The notes beneath the pieces are model-generated. The model did not search any database. It was not told the DNA's origin and saw nothing but the letters and a program-made list of their open reading frames with translations. The position numbers and the translations under genes were made by a program. A stretch of DNA of 64,000 nt from Cumulibacter sp047975195 (lineage in GTDB: Bacteria > Actinomycetota > Actinomycetes > Mycobacteriales > Antricoccaceae): the NCBI GenBank assembly GCA_047975195.1, contig JBKEDB010000036.1, positions 1-64,000 of the forward strand. Direction: 5' to 3'. Below, in pieces: positions 1 through 9,450 of this stretch. Numbering within the stretch: the stretch's first letter is position 1; each line of letters starts with the position of its first letter.

Positions 1-2
1 GG

Positions 3-485
3 AGTCTCGGCGGGGCCACCGACATTGACGCGATGATTCTGCTGTGCCAACACCACCACGTGCTGGTGCACGCCGCCAGTATCACTCTCACCCCGAACAA
101 GCAGTCCCGCGGTTACACGTTCACCCGCGTGGGCGGGCACCAGATCACGGCGCAGCATCGCGATCAGTCCAGCAGCGACCGGATCCCTCGGTCGCTACCA
201 GAAACACAGTTGGTGGACCAACTGATCGACGACACGACGCTGATCGAAGAACCGATGACCGTGCACCGAACGTGGGACCGCGCCGACCCCACCAGGATCG
301 ACACCGACCGTGACTGGGACCTTCCCGAGACGATGCAACCCGTGCAAGAGTGCACCGACTTCCACCAATACGACCAGAACGTGTACCCGAAATGGTGCGG
401 GGAGAAACTCACCGAAAGCGACTACTACGACCTTCTCGAACACCGCCCGCTGACCGAGCGGACCAATCGCAACGCTCGATACTAA
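3..485 (+). CDS. DUF222/13E12-type HNH endonuclease, 3' part only
   Basis: The reading frame is open from the left window edge (frame starting at base 3) and ends in TAA at 483-485, so only the last 160 residues are visible. The start LGGATDIDAMILLCQHHH is the C-terminal HNH half of the actinobacterial DUF222/13E12 family: a GG.T.. loop, then L.LLC..HH. The tail is acidic and unconserved. An ATG at base 33 lies inside the HNH motif and is not the gene start. Members are probable DNA endonucleases of uncertain role, sometimes linked to mobile DNA. A second, complete family member lies at 19448-21094, but the two C-termini differ clearly, so this is not a recent duplication. Confidence 0.85.
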   Translation, partial: SLGGATDIDAMILLCQHHHVLVHAASITLTPNKQSRGYTFTRVGGHQITAQHRDQSSSDRIPRSLPETQLVDQLIDDTTLIEEPMTVHRTWDRADPTRIDTDRDWDLPETMQPVQECTDFHQYDQNVYPKWCGEKLTESDYYDLLEHRPLTERTNRNARY

Positions 486-520
486 AGGCCCGCTTGGGTC
501 GCCAGCGAATTCGTACCGGG

Positions 521-2626
521 TCAGACGCCGGCGCGGTCCATATTTCGCAGTTCCTTCTTCAAGTCGGCGATCTCATCACGCAGTCGCGCGGCAAGTTCGA
601 ATTGCAACTCTCGCGCCGCCGTCAACATCTGCTCTTGCAGTTTCGCGATCAGGTCCGCCAACTCGGCCCGTGGCAGCGACTGCACATCCTGCGGACTTAC
701 TCCGGACATCTCCCCGCCGGACCCACCTGGCACGCTCTTCTTGCCGCGGGACTGTGATCGACCGCTACCGCCTACGGGAAGTTCCTCGTCCGCCTCCTGA
801 TATATACCGTCCAGGATGTCGACGATCTTCTTGCGCAGCGGTTGCGGGTCGATCCCATTCTCTTCGTTGTAGCGAACCTGCTTCTCACGGCGTCGCGCCG
901 TCTCGTCGATTGCCTGCGCCATCGAGGGCGTGATCGTGTCGGCATACATGTGCACCTGCCCGGACACGTTGCGCGCCGCGCGGCCGATCGTCTGAATCAG
1001 CGACGTTCCGCTGCGCAGGAACCCTTCTTTGTCGGCATCCAGGATGGACACTAGCGACACTTCCGGTAGATCGAGCCCCTCACGCAGCAGGTTGATACCG
1101 ACGAGAACGTCGAATTCGCCTTTGCGAAGTTCCTTCAACAGTTCCACGCGGCGCAACGTGTCGACCTCGGAATGCAGGTAGCGCACCCGGATTCCTAACT
1201 CCAACAGGTAGTCCGTGAGGTCCTCGGCCATCTTCTTGGTCAGCGTGGTGACCAACACGCGCTCGTTCTTCTCACTGCGCGTGCGGATCTCATGCACGAG
1301 GTCGTCGATCTGACCCTTCGTCGGTTTGACGACGATTTCCGGATCGATGAGGCCGGTGGGTCTGATCACCTGCTCGACGTACTCCCCTTTCGCCAGATCC
1401 AACTCGTACCGCGCCGGCGTCGCGGACAGATAAACGGTCTGCCCGATCCGCTCAGTGAACTCCTCAAACTTCAAGGGACGGTTATCGACCGCGCTCGGTA
1501 GCCGGAACCCATGATCGACGAGGGTGCGCTTGCGGGACATGTCGCCCTCATACATCGCGCCGATCTGCGGCACCGTCTGATGAGACTCGTCGATGACCAG
1601 CAGGAAGTCCTCTGGAAAGTAGTCAAGCAGGCAAGACGGCGCCGAACCTGGCTCACGACCGTCCAGGTGTCGCGAATAGTTCTCGATCCCGGAACAGAAC
1701 CCGACCTGCCGGATCATTTCGACGTCGTATTGGGTACGCATCCGCAACCGCTGCGCCTCGAGCATCTTGTTCTGTCGTTCGAGTTCGGCCAGGCGCTGCT
1801 CCAGCTCGGACTCTATTCCCTTGACCGCGCGCTCAACCGCTTCTGGTCCGGCAGCGTAGTGCGTCGCGGGAAAAACGAAGATCTCGTCAGTCTCAGACAC
1901 CACCTCGCCGGTAAGCGGATTCAGCCGGTACAGGTGCTCGACCTCATCCCCGAACATCTCGATCCGCACGGCGAGTTCCTCGTAGGCCGGAATTACCTCG
2001 ATCGTGTCGCCACGGACGCGGAACGTGCCGCGGCTGAACGCGATGTCATTGCGCGTGTATTGCATGTCCACTAGGCGCCGGAGCAACTGCTCTCGGTCGT
2101 ACTCCTCGCCCACCCGCAGCCGCGCCGACGCATCGATGTATTCCTGCGGCGTGCCAAGCCCATAAATGCACGACACGGTAGCCACCACGACCACGTCCCG
2201 TCGGGTCAACAAGGACATGGTCGCCTTGTGCCGCAACCGTTCGACCTCTTCGTTGACCGACGAATCCTTCTCGATATACGTATCGGTCTGCGGAACGTAA
2301 GCCTCAGGCTGGTAGTAGTCGTAGTACGAGACGAAGTACTCGACGGCGTTGTTCGGCAGCAACTCGCGAAACTCGTTCGCCAGTTGGGCGGCAAGGGTCT
2401 TGTTATGCGCCATGACCAACGTCGGACGCTGCAGTTTCTCGATCAGCCACGCGGTGGTCGCGGACTTACCGGTTCCCGTGGCACCAAGCAGCACCACGTT
2501 CTGTTCGCCCGCCTTGAGCCGACGTTCCAGATCGCGAATAGCGGTCGGTTGGTCACCGGACGGTTCGTACTCGCTGATCACCTCGAAGGTGCCATGGGTC
2601 GGTATCAAATCTGTCTTCGCTCGCAC
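521..2626 (-). CDS. uvrB: UvrABC excinuclease subunit B
   Basis: UvrB (701 aa) receives damaged DNA from UvrA, verifies the lesion with its helicase fold and recruits UvrC for dual incision in nucleotide excision repair. Visible features are Walker A GATGTGKS at about residues 48-55, the Tyr-rich beta-hairpin segment (YFVSYYDYYQPEAY), the DESH motif in LLVIDESH, helicase motifs around LLREGLDLPEV and QTIGRAARN, and a C-terminal UVR coiled coil (ELAARLRDEIADLKKEL) that contacts UvrC. The frame extends to an ATG at 2725, but homology begins just after GTG 2626. That GTG has TACCCT exactly 6 bases upstream and no Shine-Dalgarno, which fits a leaderless start. The gene is divergent from glgX, 97 bp apart. 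Confidence 0.97.
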   Translation of the reverse strand: MRAKTDLIPTHGTFEVISEYEPSGDQPTAIRDLERRLKAGEQNVVLLGATGTGKSATTAWLIEKLQRPTLVMAHNKTLAAQLANEFRELLPNNAVEYFVSYYDYYQPEAYVPQTDTYIEKDSSVNEEVERLRHKATMSLLTRRDVVVVATVSCIYGLGTPQEYIDASARLRVGEEYDREQLLRRLVDMQYTRNDIAFSRGTFRVRGDTIEVIPAYEELAVRIEMFGDEVEHLYRLNPLTGEVVSETDEIFVFPATHYAAGPEAVERAVKGIESELEQRLAELERQNKMLEAQRLRMRTQYDVEMIRQVGFCSGIENYSRHLDGREPGSAPSCLLDYFPEDFLLVIDESHQTVPQIGAMYEGDMSRKRTLVDHGFRLPSAVDNRPLKFEEFTERIGQTVYLSATPARYELDLAKGEYVEQVIRPTGLIDPEIVVKPTKGQIDDLVHEIRTRSEKNERVLVTTLTKKMAEDLTDYLLELGIRVRYLHSEVDTLRRVELLKELRKGEFDVLVGINLLREGLDLPEVSLVSILDADKEGFLRSGTSLIQTIGRAARNVSGQVHMYADTITPSMAQAIDETARRREKQVRYNEENGIDPQPLRKKIVDILDGIYQEADEELPVGGSGRSQSRGKKSVPGGSGGEMSGVSPQDVQSLPRAELADLIAKLQEQMLTAARELQFELAARLRDEIADLKKELRNMDRAGV

Positions 2627-2632
2627 GCGACC

Positions 2633-2638
2633 AGGGTA
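2633..2638 (-). promoter_or_regulatory. -10 element of a probable leaderless uvrB promoter
   Basis: On the minus strand, TACCCT (TANNNT) is followed by six bases and then the GTG of uvrB at 2626, which puts the expected transcription start at the start codon. There is no convincing Shine-Dalgarno sequence. Confidence 0.5.
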
Positions 2639-2723
2639 CGACGACCCACGGACAGATTCCGACCGGTGAACCTGGGAGAATGATTTGCCGTGGTCGTATC
2701 CGCGGCCGTGGAGGGAATCACGC

Positions 2724-4841
2724 ATGGAGATCTGGCCCGGAACGGCCTATCCGCTCGGCTCGACATACGACGGCAGCGGCACGAATTTCTCGTTGTTCAG
2801 CGAGGTAGCCGAACAGGTCGATCTCGTACTGTTCGCCGAGGATGGTGCCGAGCAGATCGTGACGCTACCCGAGGTCGACGGCTTCGTGTGGCACTGCTAT
2901 CTACCTGGGGTCGAACCAGGACAGAAGTACGGCTACCGGGTGCGCGGTCCGGGAGATATCGGGCGCGGTGAGCGCACGAATCCGAACAAACTGCTGCTCG
3001 ACCCATACGCGAAGGCCATCTCCGGCGAGGTCGATTGGCACCCCGCTGTGTTCGGCTACGACGCCGAGGACCCGGACCAACCCAACAACGACGATTCAGC
3101 GCCCTACACCATGCGGTCCGTCGTGATCAACCCCTTCTTTGATTGGGGAAACGACTACCCGCCAAAGACGGCCTACCACAACACGGTGATCTACGAGGCG
3201 CACGTCAAGGGCCTTACCCAATTACATCCGGACATTCCGGAAGAACAGCGCGGCACCTACGCCGCGATCGGTCACCCGGCGATCGTCGAGCACCTTCGGC
3301 GAATGGGTGTCACCGCAATCGAATTGATGCCGGTGCACCAGTTCGTTCACGATCACCGGCTGCGCGAGGCCGGGATGTGGAACTACTGGGGCTACAACAC
3401 GATCGGATTCTTCGCGCCACACAATGCGTACTCCTCGGCCGGCGATTCCGGCCAGCAGGTTCAGGAGTTCAAAGCGATGGTTAAGGCCTTGCATCGCGCC
3501 GGCATCGAAGTGATCCTCGACGTCGTGTACAACCACACCGCCGAAGGCAATCACCTAGGACCAACCCTGTCATTTCGCGGCATCGACAACGCGGCGTACT
3601 ACCGACTCGATGAATCCGACCCGCGCCATTACGTGGACTACACCGGAACCGGCAACTCGCTGAACGTTCGCCAGCCGCATTCGCTCCAATTGATCATGGA
3701 CTCGCTGCGGTACTGGGTAACGGAGATGCATGTCGACGGTTTTCGGTTCGATCTGGCCTCAACGTTGGCCCGAGAGTTACATGACGTCGATCGGCTCTCG
3801 GCGTTCTTCGACCTCGTGCAGCAGGACCCCGTCGTGAGCCAGGTCAAGCTGATCGCCGAGCCGTGGGATATCGGCGATGGCGGCTATCAGGTGGGCAACT
3901 TTCCGCCTTTATGGACCGAATGGAACGGCAAGTACCGCGATACAGTACGCGACTTCTGGCGCGGAGAGCCATCGACCCTGGGCGAATTTGCCTCCAGGCT
4001 TACCGGGTCCTCGGACCTTTACGCCCATAACGGACGGCGCCCGGCCGCATCCATCAACTTCGTCACCGCTCACGACGGATTCACGATGCGCGATCTTGTC
4101 TCGTACAACGAGAAACATAACGAGGCTAACGGTGAGGAGAACCGCGACGGCGAAAGCCATAATCGATCGTGGAACTCCGGTGTTGAGGGAAGCACCGACG
4201 ATCCCGAGACGAACGAATTACGCAATCGCCGGGTGCGTAACTTCCTCACCACCCTCCTGGTCTCTCAGGGCGTCCCCATGATTCTGTACGGCGACGAGTT
4301 CGGGCGCACCCAGCACGGCAACAACAACGCGTACTGTCAGGACAACGAACTGACCTGGGTCGACTGGGGAACCGTCGATGAGAATCTCGCCGAGTTCACC
4401 GCCGCACTCACGCACCTGCGTCACGAGCACCCCGTCTTTCGGCGGCGCCGGTTCTTCGACGGGCACCCTGAGCCTTATGCCAAGGGCAACGCCGAGCGCG
4501 ACATAGCCTGGCTCACGCCGTCCGGTGACGAGATGACGCCCGAGGACTGGAACACCGGCTTCGGCAAGGCGATCATGGTGTTCCTCAATGGCCACGGCAT
4601 TAAGGGGATGAACTACCGCGGGCAGCCGATCGTGGACGACTCCTTTTTATTGCTTTTCAATGCGCACGAGGGCGACCTCGATTTCGTGCTGCCCGATCAA
4701 GACTACGAGTTCGGCTGGAATCTGGTCGTCGACACCGCTCGGGGCCAATGCGAGCGCCGCACCGACGTCCTTACGGCCGGGACCCAGATCAATGTCACGG
4801 CGCGTTCGGTGATTGTGCTGCAGCAAGCCGAACCGGAATGA
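2724..4841 (+). CDS. glgX: Glycogen debranching enzyme GlgX (isoamylase type)
   Basis: GH13 enzyme (705 aa) that hydrolyses alpha-1,6 branches of glycogen after phosphorylase trimming. An N-terminal CBM48 domain (about 1-110) precedes the catalytic barrel with all four GH13 signatures: DVVYNH, GFRFDLAS (nucleophile D343), IAEPWD (acid/base E379) and TAHDGF (D451). The start is ATG 2724, chosen over the in-frame ATG 2685, because a GAGGGA Shine-Dalgarno lies about 7 bases upstream and homology starts at MEIWPGTAYPLG. The stop overlaps the malQ start as ATGA (4838-4841), so the two genes are probably translationally coupled for glycogen breakdown. Confidence 0.95.
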   Translation: MEIWPGTAYPLGSTYDGSGTNFSLFSEVAEQVDLVLFAEDGAEQIVTLPEVDGFVWHCYLPGVEPGQKYGYRVRGPGDIGRGERTNPNKLLLDPYAKAISGEVDWHPAVFGYDAEDPDQPNNDDSAPYTMRSVVINPFFDWGNDYPPKTAYHNTVIYEAHVKGLTQLHPDIPEEQRGTYAAIGHPAIVEHLRRMGVTAIELMPVHQFVHDHRLREAGMWNYWGYNTIGFFAPHNAYSSAGDSGQQVQEFKAMVKALHRAGIEVILDVVYNHTAEGNHLGPTLSFRGIDNAAYYRLDESDPRHYVDYTGTGNSLNVRQPHSLQLIMDSLRYWVTEMHVDGFRFDLASTLARELHDVDRLSAFFDLVQQDPVVSQVKLIAEPWDIGDGGYQVGNFPPLWTEWNGKYRDTVRDFWRGEPSTLGEFASRLTGSSDLYAHNGRRPAASINFVTAHDGFTMRDLVSYNEKHNEANGEENRDGESHNRSWNSGVEGSTDDPETNELRNRRVRNFLTTLLVSQGVPMILYGDEFGRTQHGNNNAYCQDNELTWVDWGTVDENLAEFTAALTHLRHEHPVFRRRRFFDGHPEPYAKGNAERDIAWLTPSGDEMTPEDWNTGFGKAIMVFLNGHGIKGMNYRGQPIVDDSFLLLFNAHEGDLDFVLPDQDYEFGWNLVVDTARGQCERRTDVLTAGTQINVTARSVIVLQQAEPE

Positions 4842-6919
4842 CGCAGGTCGAGCCCGCGTTGCGGGAACTAGCTGAGGCCTACGGCATCGCGGTGACGTAC
4901 GTCGGGAACGACGGCGTACGACGGGAGGTACCGCGCGCGACGGTCATCGCAGCGTTGGCCGCATTCGAGGTATATGCAGATTCCGTTGATGACATCGCCA
5001 AGGCACTCGACGCGCACCATGCGGGCGCCCGAAATAACTCTCGACCCGCGTGCATCGTCATGCGCGAGGGCGAACCTGGGCGAGTCGCCGCCATCGCCGG
5101 CGCTGACGCGCTGCTGGTATTGGAGGACGGCACAACACTCACCCTCGACCGAGCGCGCGACGACTCGTTGGTTGTTGACGTACCGCCCACGGTGCCGTGC
5201 GGTTATCACACCCTCACGCTGACGACACCGGTCGACAGTGCCACCAGCTCGCTGATCGTTGTTCCGCGCTTCCTAGGCATGCCCGACGGTGTCGGCGGCA
5301 GACGGGTATGGGGTTTCGCGGTGCAGATCTACAGCGTGCACTCGCGCGATAGTTGGGCGATCGGCGATTTCGCTGACTTGGCGGCGATCGCCGAGTGGTC
5401 GGCTGCGTTGGGCGCCGGCTACATCTTGACGAATCCGCTGCACGCCGCCGAACCCACGCCGCCGATGTCACCGTCGCCGTACTCGCCGACCAGTCGCCGG
5501 TTCCTGAATCCGATATATATCAGGCCAGAGACTCTCGACGAGTACGTTGAGGCGCCGGCCGAACTACGTGCACAGATAGATCGGCTACGCACCGATCTGC
5601 TCGCGGGCATCGCCGATATCGACACGATCGACCGCGACGCAGTGTGGACAGCGAAGAGTCGCGCACTCAAACTGCTGTTTGCCCACCGGACACACGATGG
5701 CATAGAGACGCCAGATCCAGATCTCGAGGAGTTCGCAACCTGGTGCGCCATCGTTGAGGTGTGCGGCCGCGACTCGGCGGGTTGGCCCGAGTACCTGCAT
5801 GACGCCGGTTCGAGTGGAGTCAACGACTTCGCACGCACCCATCGCGAGATGATCGATTTCTACCGCTGGCTCCAAAGCGCGGCATCCCGGCAACTCGCCG
5901 CTGCTCAGTCAACCGCGCGCGACGCCGGTATGCGAGTCGGTGTCGTCACCGACCTCGCCGTAGGTGTCGGCACCGCGAGTGCCGAGGTGTGGACCGATCC
6001 GATGACGTACGCCGCCGGCGTCACCATCGGCGCTCCGGGCGACGCCTATAACAGTCTGGGACAAGGTTGGGGGCTGGCGGCGTGGCGGCCAGATCGCCTG
6101 AAACAGGCAGCATACCGGCCGTTCCGCAGCCTCGTACGTGCGATGCTGCGGGGGTGCGGTGGAATCCGCATCGACCACATCATGGGGCTGTTCCGGTTGT
6201 GGTGGATCCCGCCGGGCGGCGCACCGAACGAGGGCACCTACGTGTCCTACGACCATGACGCGATGGTCGGCATCCTGATGCTCGAAGCGCAGCGCGCCGA
6301 CGCGCTGATCATCGGCGAAGACCTGGGTACCGTCGAAGGTTGGGTCCGCGACTACCTCGCCGATCGCGGCATTCTCGGCACGTCGGTGCTGTGGTTTGAA
6401 AATGCCGATGGTGCGCCGCTACCGCCGGATCGGTATCGCGAGTACTGCATGGCCTCGGTCACCACACATGATCTCGCACCCACCGGTGGATACTTGCAGG
6501 GAGCACACATCGCCGTACGCGACCAACTCGGACTGCTCGCGCGACCCGCGGCCGAGGAGTACGCCGACCTCGAGGTCACGCTGCAGGGCTGGAACGATGA
6601 CCTGAGGGCGCGAGGACTACTGTCTGATGACCTGCCGACCGCCGACTACCGCGAGGAGCAGATCCTCGCTCTGCATCGGTATCTGGTGGCCAGCCCGTCC
6701 CTGGTGCTGTGCGCGGCACTGGGCGATGCGGTTGGCGACCTGCGGTTGCAAAATCAACCGGGCACCAGCGATGAGTACCCCAACTGGCGCGTCCCGCTCA
6801 CCGACGCCGACGGACGACCTGTCCGGGTGGAAGACCTACGCCGCAGCGCTCGGGCTGCCCGCCTAGCCTCGGTCCTGCGGACAGCGCACGATCAGGCGGA
6901 CTCGTCCAGCAGTCGCTGA
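4838..6919 (+). CDS. malQ: 4-alpha-glucanotransferase (amylomaltase)
   Basis: GH77 enzyme (693 aa) that transfers alpha-1,4-glucan segments between maltooligosaccharides, using the short glucans released by GlgX. Catalytic signatures are GIRIDHIMG (nucleophile D446), IIGEDLG (acid/base E494) and TTHD (D545). The N-terminal ~170 residues form the extra beta-sandwich region typical of actinobacterial and enterobacterial MalQ. The start ATG overlaps the glgX stop (ATGA); a longer in-frame extension to 4748 lies inside glgX and is rejected. The 3' end overlaps the convergent PPK2 gene by 28 bp. Confidence 0.94.
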   Translation: MTQVEPALRELAEAYGIAVTYVGNDGVRREVPRATVIAALAAFEVYADSVDDIAKALDAHHAGARNNSRPACIVMREGEPGRVAAIAGADALLVLEDGTTLTLDRARDDSLVVDVPPTVPCGYHTLTLTTPVDSATSSLIVVPRFLGMPDGVGGRRVWGFAVQIYSVHSRDSWAIGDFADLAAIAEWSAALGAGYILTNPLHAAEPTPPMSPSPYSPTSRRFLNPIYIRPETLDEYVEAPAELRAQIDRLRTDLLAGIADIDTIDRDAVWTAKSRALKLLFAHRTHDGIETPDPDLEEFATWCAIVEVCGRDSAGWPEYLHDAGSSGVNDFARTHREMIDFYRWLQSAASRQLAAAQSTARDAGMRVGVVTDLAVGVGTASAEVWTDPMTYAAGVTIGAPGDAYNSLGQGWGLAAWRPDRLKQAAYRPFRSLVRAMLRGCGGIRIDHIMGLFRLWWIPPGGAPNEGTYVSYDHDAMVGILMLEAQRADALIIGEDLGTVEGWVRDYLADRGILGTSVLWFENADGAPLPPDRYREYCMASVTTHDLAPTGGYLQGAHIAVRDQLGLLARPAAEEYADLEVTLQGWNDDLRARGLLSDDLPTADYREEQILALHRYLVASPSLVLCAALGDAVGDLRLQNQPGTSDEYPNWRVPLTDADGRPVRVEDLRRSARAARLASVLRTAHDQADSSSSR

Positions 6920-7779
6920 CGCTGCTCGGCGACATCAAAGGTGGTCGGCGGATACTCGAGGTCCATATCCCGCAGCGACTCCAGCAGTAACCGACCAACC
7001 GCCCAGTTGCGGTACCACTTCCGGTCGGCCGGTACGGCGTACCATCGCGCATTCGACGTGCTGCACCGCGTGAGGGCGGCAAAGTACGCGTTCTGATAAT
7101 CGTCCCAGTGTTGCCGCTCGTCGATATCGGCCGGGTTGAATTTCCAGTGTTTCTCGGAGTTGTCGAGCCGCTCCAGCAGACGCTCTTTTTGCTGATCTTT
7201 CGAGACATTCAGAAAACACTTCAGGATCGTGTATCCGTCGCCGACCAGGTCCTGCTCGAACGCATTGATGTCGTCGTACCGCGACTCGATAGTCTCGGCG
7301 TCCGCCATCGCGTGGACTTTCTGAATCAATACGTCTTCGTAATGAGATCGATCGAAGATACCAATTTGTCCCGGATAAGGCAGGTTATTGCGTACTCGCC
7401 ACAGGAAGTGGTGCTTGCGCTCTTCGGCGGTCGGCGCCTTGAACGAATGTAACGCGAGCGCGGACGGGTCCAAGAGGCCAATGGTCTTCTTAATCACCCC
7501 GCCCTTACCAGCGGTATCCATACCCTGCAGCACCAGCAGAATCCGGCGGTGTCGATAACCCTCCGCATTGGCCCGCAACCGTACCTGAAGTTCTTGCAAT
7601 TCGGTGGCGTAACGATCAGTGCGCGCGGCCGCCTCTTCTTTGTTCTCAGGGCCACCGGGCGTAGAGCGTGGATCGATATCGGCGAGCTTGTCGCGAGCCT
7701 CATCTGGATCCGACGGCACGACGAGCAGTGAACGAAGGTCTAGTTCTGCCGGCGCCGCTTGGTCTTGGTCCGTGCCCAT
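6892..7779 (-). CDS. ppk2: Polyphosphate kinase 2 family protein
   Basis: PPK2 enzymes (295 aa here) move phosphate between polyphosphate and nucleotides, often making NTPs from polyP. The Walker A-like GMDTAGKGG and the Walker B/lid region FDRSHYED are present, followed by the conserved ISKDEQ-like block (here VSKDQQKERLLERL) and WKFNPAD. Start ATG 7779 has a GAGGAG Shine-Dalgarno 5 bases upstream; the frame continues open to 7947 without family similarity. Class I (ADP/GDP) versus class III (AMP) preference cannot be decided by eye. With ppgK at 44.7 kb this is one of two polyphosphate-using enzymes in the window. Confidence 0.9.
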   Translation of the reverse strand: MGTDQDQAAPAELDLRSLLVVPSDPDEARDKLADIDPRSTPGGPENKEEAAARTDRYATELQELQVRLRANAEGYRHRRILLVLQGMDTAGKGGVIKKTIGLLDPSALALHSFKAPTAEERKHHFLWRVRNNLPYPGQIGIFDRSHYEDVLIQKVHAMADAETIESRYDDINAFEQDLVGDGYTILKCFLNVSKDQQKERLLERLDNSEKHWKFNPADIDERQHWDDYQNAYFAALTRCSTSNARWYAVPADRKWYRNWAVGRLLLESLRDMDLEYPPTTFDVAEQRQRLLDESA

Positions 7780-7886
7780 GCCCGCTCCTCGGTCGCCGAT
7801 ACTCTGGTGAGCATTGACGATAGCGATTCGCTCCATCCGCCGCCCGCTGAACACGCACCAGTAGGCACGCGAGGTAACGGAGGACC

Positions 7887-8558
7887 ATGGATCAACCAAT
7901 ATCGGATGTGCTCGTCGCGGGCGCCACGGGCGGCGTCGGCCGGGCACTCTGCGCGCGGTACGCCGCCGACGGTGTCCGGGTGCATGCGGTCGGTCGCGAT
8001 CCGCGCCGGCTCGATGCGCTGGCCGCAGCCACCGGTGCGCTCACCTACCGCGTGGACCTCACCGACGCTGACGCCGCCAATGCGCTAGCGTCCGAATTGC
8101 GCGACTATGCCATCCCGCTTGCGATCGCAGCGATCGGCGGTTGGTACGTCGCGGAGCCTGGTTTAGCGCTTTCTGTGTCTCGATGGCAGCGCACCATCGA
8201 TAGCAATCTGACTGCGCATTTCATCGCGGCTAGAACCTTCGCGGCGGTTCTGCGCGGCCCGCGGCCGGTGTACCTCGCACTCAATGGCATAGCCAGCCAC
8301 TATCCGTGTGAAGGATCGCTCGCGATCAGTGTTGCCGGCATCGGACAGCGAATGATGCTGGATGTGCTCGCTGCCGAAGGACGCGCCGAGCCGCTCACAT
8401 TCGCCGAACTGGTCATCGACACACCAGTCGATCTACCCGGTGCAGACGACGACTATGACGAGCCGACCCACACAGTCGAGCAGGTCCACGAAGCCATCGA
8501 GTCGCTGCGGGTGCGAGCACCCGAGGCCGGCGTCGTCTCGCGCGCCCATTTGGGGTGA
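7887..8558 (+). CDS. SDR-fold protein lacking the catalytic Tyr-Lys pair
   Basis: A 223-residue Rossmann protein of the short-chain dehydrogenase/reductase superfamily. The N-terminal cofactor loop GATGGVGRA, the RVDLTD acidic turn and the SNLTAHF helix (usual Asn) are present. Where SDRs carry YxxxK, the sequence reads LAISV, so both Tyr and Lys are missing. It may bind NAD(P) or a ligand without oxidoreductase activity, or use atypical chemistry. GGAGG lies about 4 bases before the ATG. It is divergent from PPK2 and stands alone before the Asp23 operon. Confidence 0.75.
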   Translation: MDQPISDVLVAGATGGVGRALCARYAADGVRVHAVGRDPRRLDALAAATGALTYRVDLTDADAANALASELRDYAIPLAIAAIGGWYVAEPGLALSVSRWQRTIDSNLTAHFIAARTFAAVLRGPRPVYLALNGIASHYPCEGSLAISVAGIGQRMMLDVLAAEGRAEPLTFAELVIDTPVDLPGADDDYDEPTHTVEQVHEAIESLRVRAPEAGVVSRAHLG

Positions 8559-8623
8559 TCAGGTCGCCTCATCAGCGCGACACGCAACTCGCCCGGTCGA
8601 CACCACTGCGTTAAGCAGGAAAG

Positions 8624-9103
8624 ATGGGCCAGGTGACTATCTCGGACGACCCCCAGGCAAGCGCACCCGCGACCGCGCAACCGCCGACGAATCCGCCGGC
8701 CGCCACCTCGAGCGGCCTCGCGCTCGACGATGGCACGATCACCGTGTCCGAGATCGTCGTTGCCAAGATCGCCGCACTCGCCGCCCGCGAAGTCGCCGGC
8801 GTACACGCACTCGGCGTGGGCGCCGCTCGCACGGTGACATCCGTGCGCGATCGGATTCCGGGCGCCGCGCCATCGCCAACCGTGGGCGTGTCAGTGGAGG
8901 TCGGGCGGACCCAGGCCGCAGTCGACCTGGACATCGTGGTGGAGTACGGCACGCCGATCACCCAGATCGCGCGCGACGTACGCCGACGAGTCATCAGTTC
9001 CGTCGAGCAGATGACCGGCCTACAGGTCGTCGAGGTCAACATCACCGTCGATGATGTGAACCTACCGGCGCTCACCGATTCACGCGGCGAGCGGCTGCAG
9101 TGA
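8624..9103 (+). CDS. Asp23/Gls24 family envelope stress protein
   Basis: A 159-residue Asp23/Gls24 (DUF322) protein. The first ~40 residues are a Pro/Ala-rich tail; the domain runs from about 43 to 148 (ITVSEIVVAKIAALAAREV, VHALGVG, then VEYGTPITQIARDVRRRV). Family members sit at the cytoplasmic face of the membrane and are tethered by AmaP in firmicutes. It opens a six-gene overlapping run ending in ligC. The start ATG has only a weak AGGAAAG immediately upstream; GTG 8633 is an alternative. The downstream gene begins within its stop codon (GTGA, 9100-9103). Confidence 0.85.
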   Translation: MGQVTISDDPQASAPATAQPPTNPPAATSSGLALDDGTITVSEIVVAKIAALAAREVAGVHALGVGAARTVTSVRDRIPGAAPSPTVGVSVEVGRTQAAVDLDIVVEYGTPITQIARDVRRRVISSVEQMTGLQVVEVNITVDDVNLPALTDSRGERLQ

Positions 9104-9450
9104 GCACTCCCGAAGTTTTCCGCGATGCCGCACTGGCCGTCCCTGGCGTCCTCGGTATGCATGCTGGCCCGTATGGCACAGCAGCGACGTTCTCGACCAG
9201 TGGACGCGTCTGGGGCGTGCGTTTCGGCCCGGACCGCCTCGACGTACACGTGATCACCGAATCCGGACGACATCTCGGCGACCTCGGCCGCAAAATCCAG
9301 TCCGCCGTCCGTGCGGTCGGTGACGACTACGCTGGTCAGGTACTCGTGCATATCGAAGACATCAGCGTCCCTGAGCAGAATCCGCAGCCGGACGAGTCAG
9401 GCACGTCGGCGTCTCGGATCGACACCGAAGAACCACGGAGGACCCCATGA
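9100..9450 (+). CDS. Small Asp23-operon protein, function unknown
   Basis: 116 residues, GTG start overlapping the preceding stop (GTGA). The alternating hydrophobic pattern of residues ~5-90 (VPGVLGMHAG, RLDVHVITESG, HLGDLGRKIQSAV, VLVHIEDI) resembles a circularly shortened Asp23/Gls24 domain and suggests a diverged paralogue. The last 25 residues are charged and look disordered. It has no signal peptide or membrane segment. Its position between two Asp23 genes in a coupled operon implies it belongs to the same envelope assembly; nothing more specific can be supported. Confidence 0.7.
   Translation: MSTPEVFRDAALAVPGVLGMHAGPYGTAATFSTSGRVWGVRFGPDRLDVHVITESGRHLGDLGRKIQSAVRAVGDDYAGQVLVHIEDISVPEQNPQPDESGTSASRIDTEEPRRTP

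Noticed and set aside
2627..2725. Longer uvrB starting at 2725
   Set aside because: The extra 33 residues are unconserved and run into the glgX ribosome-binding region.
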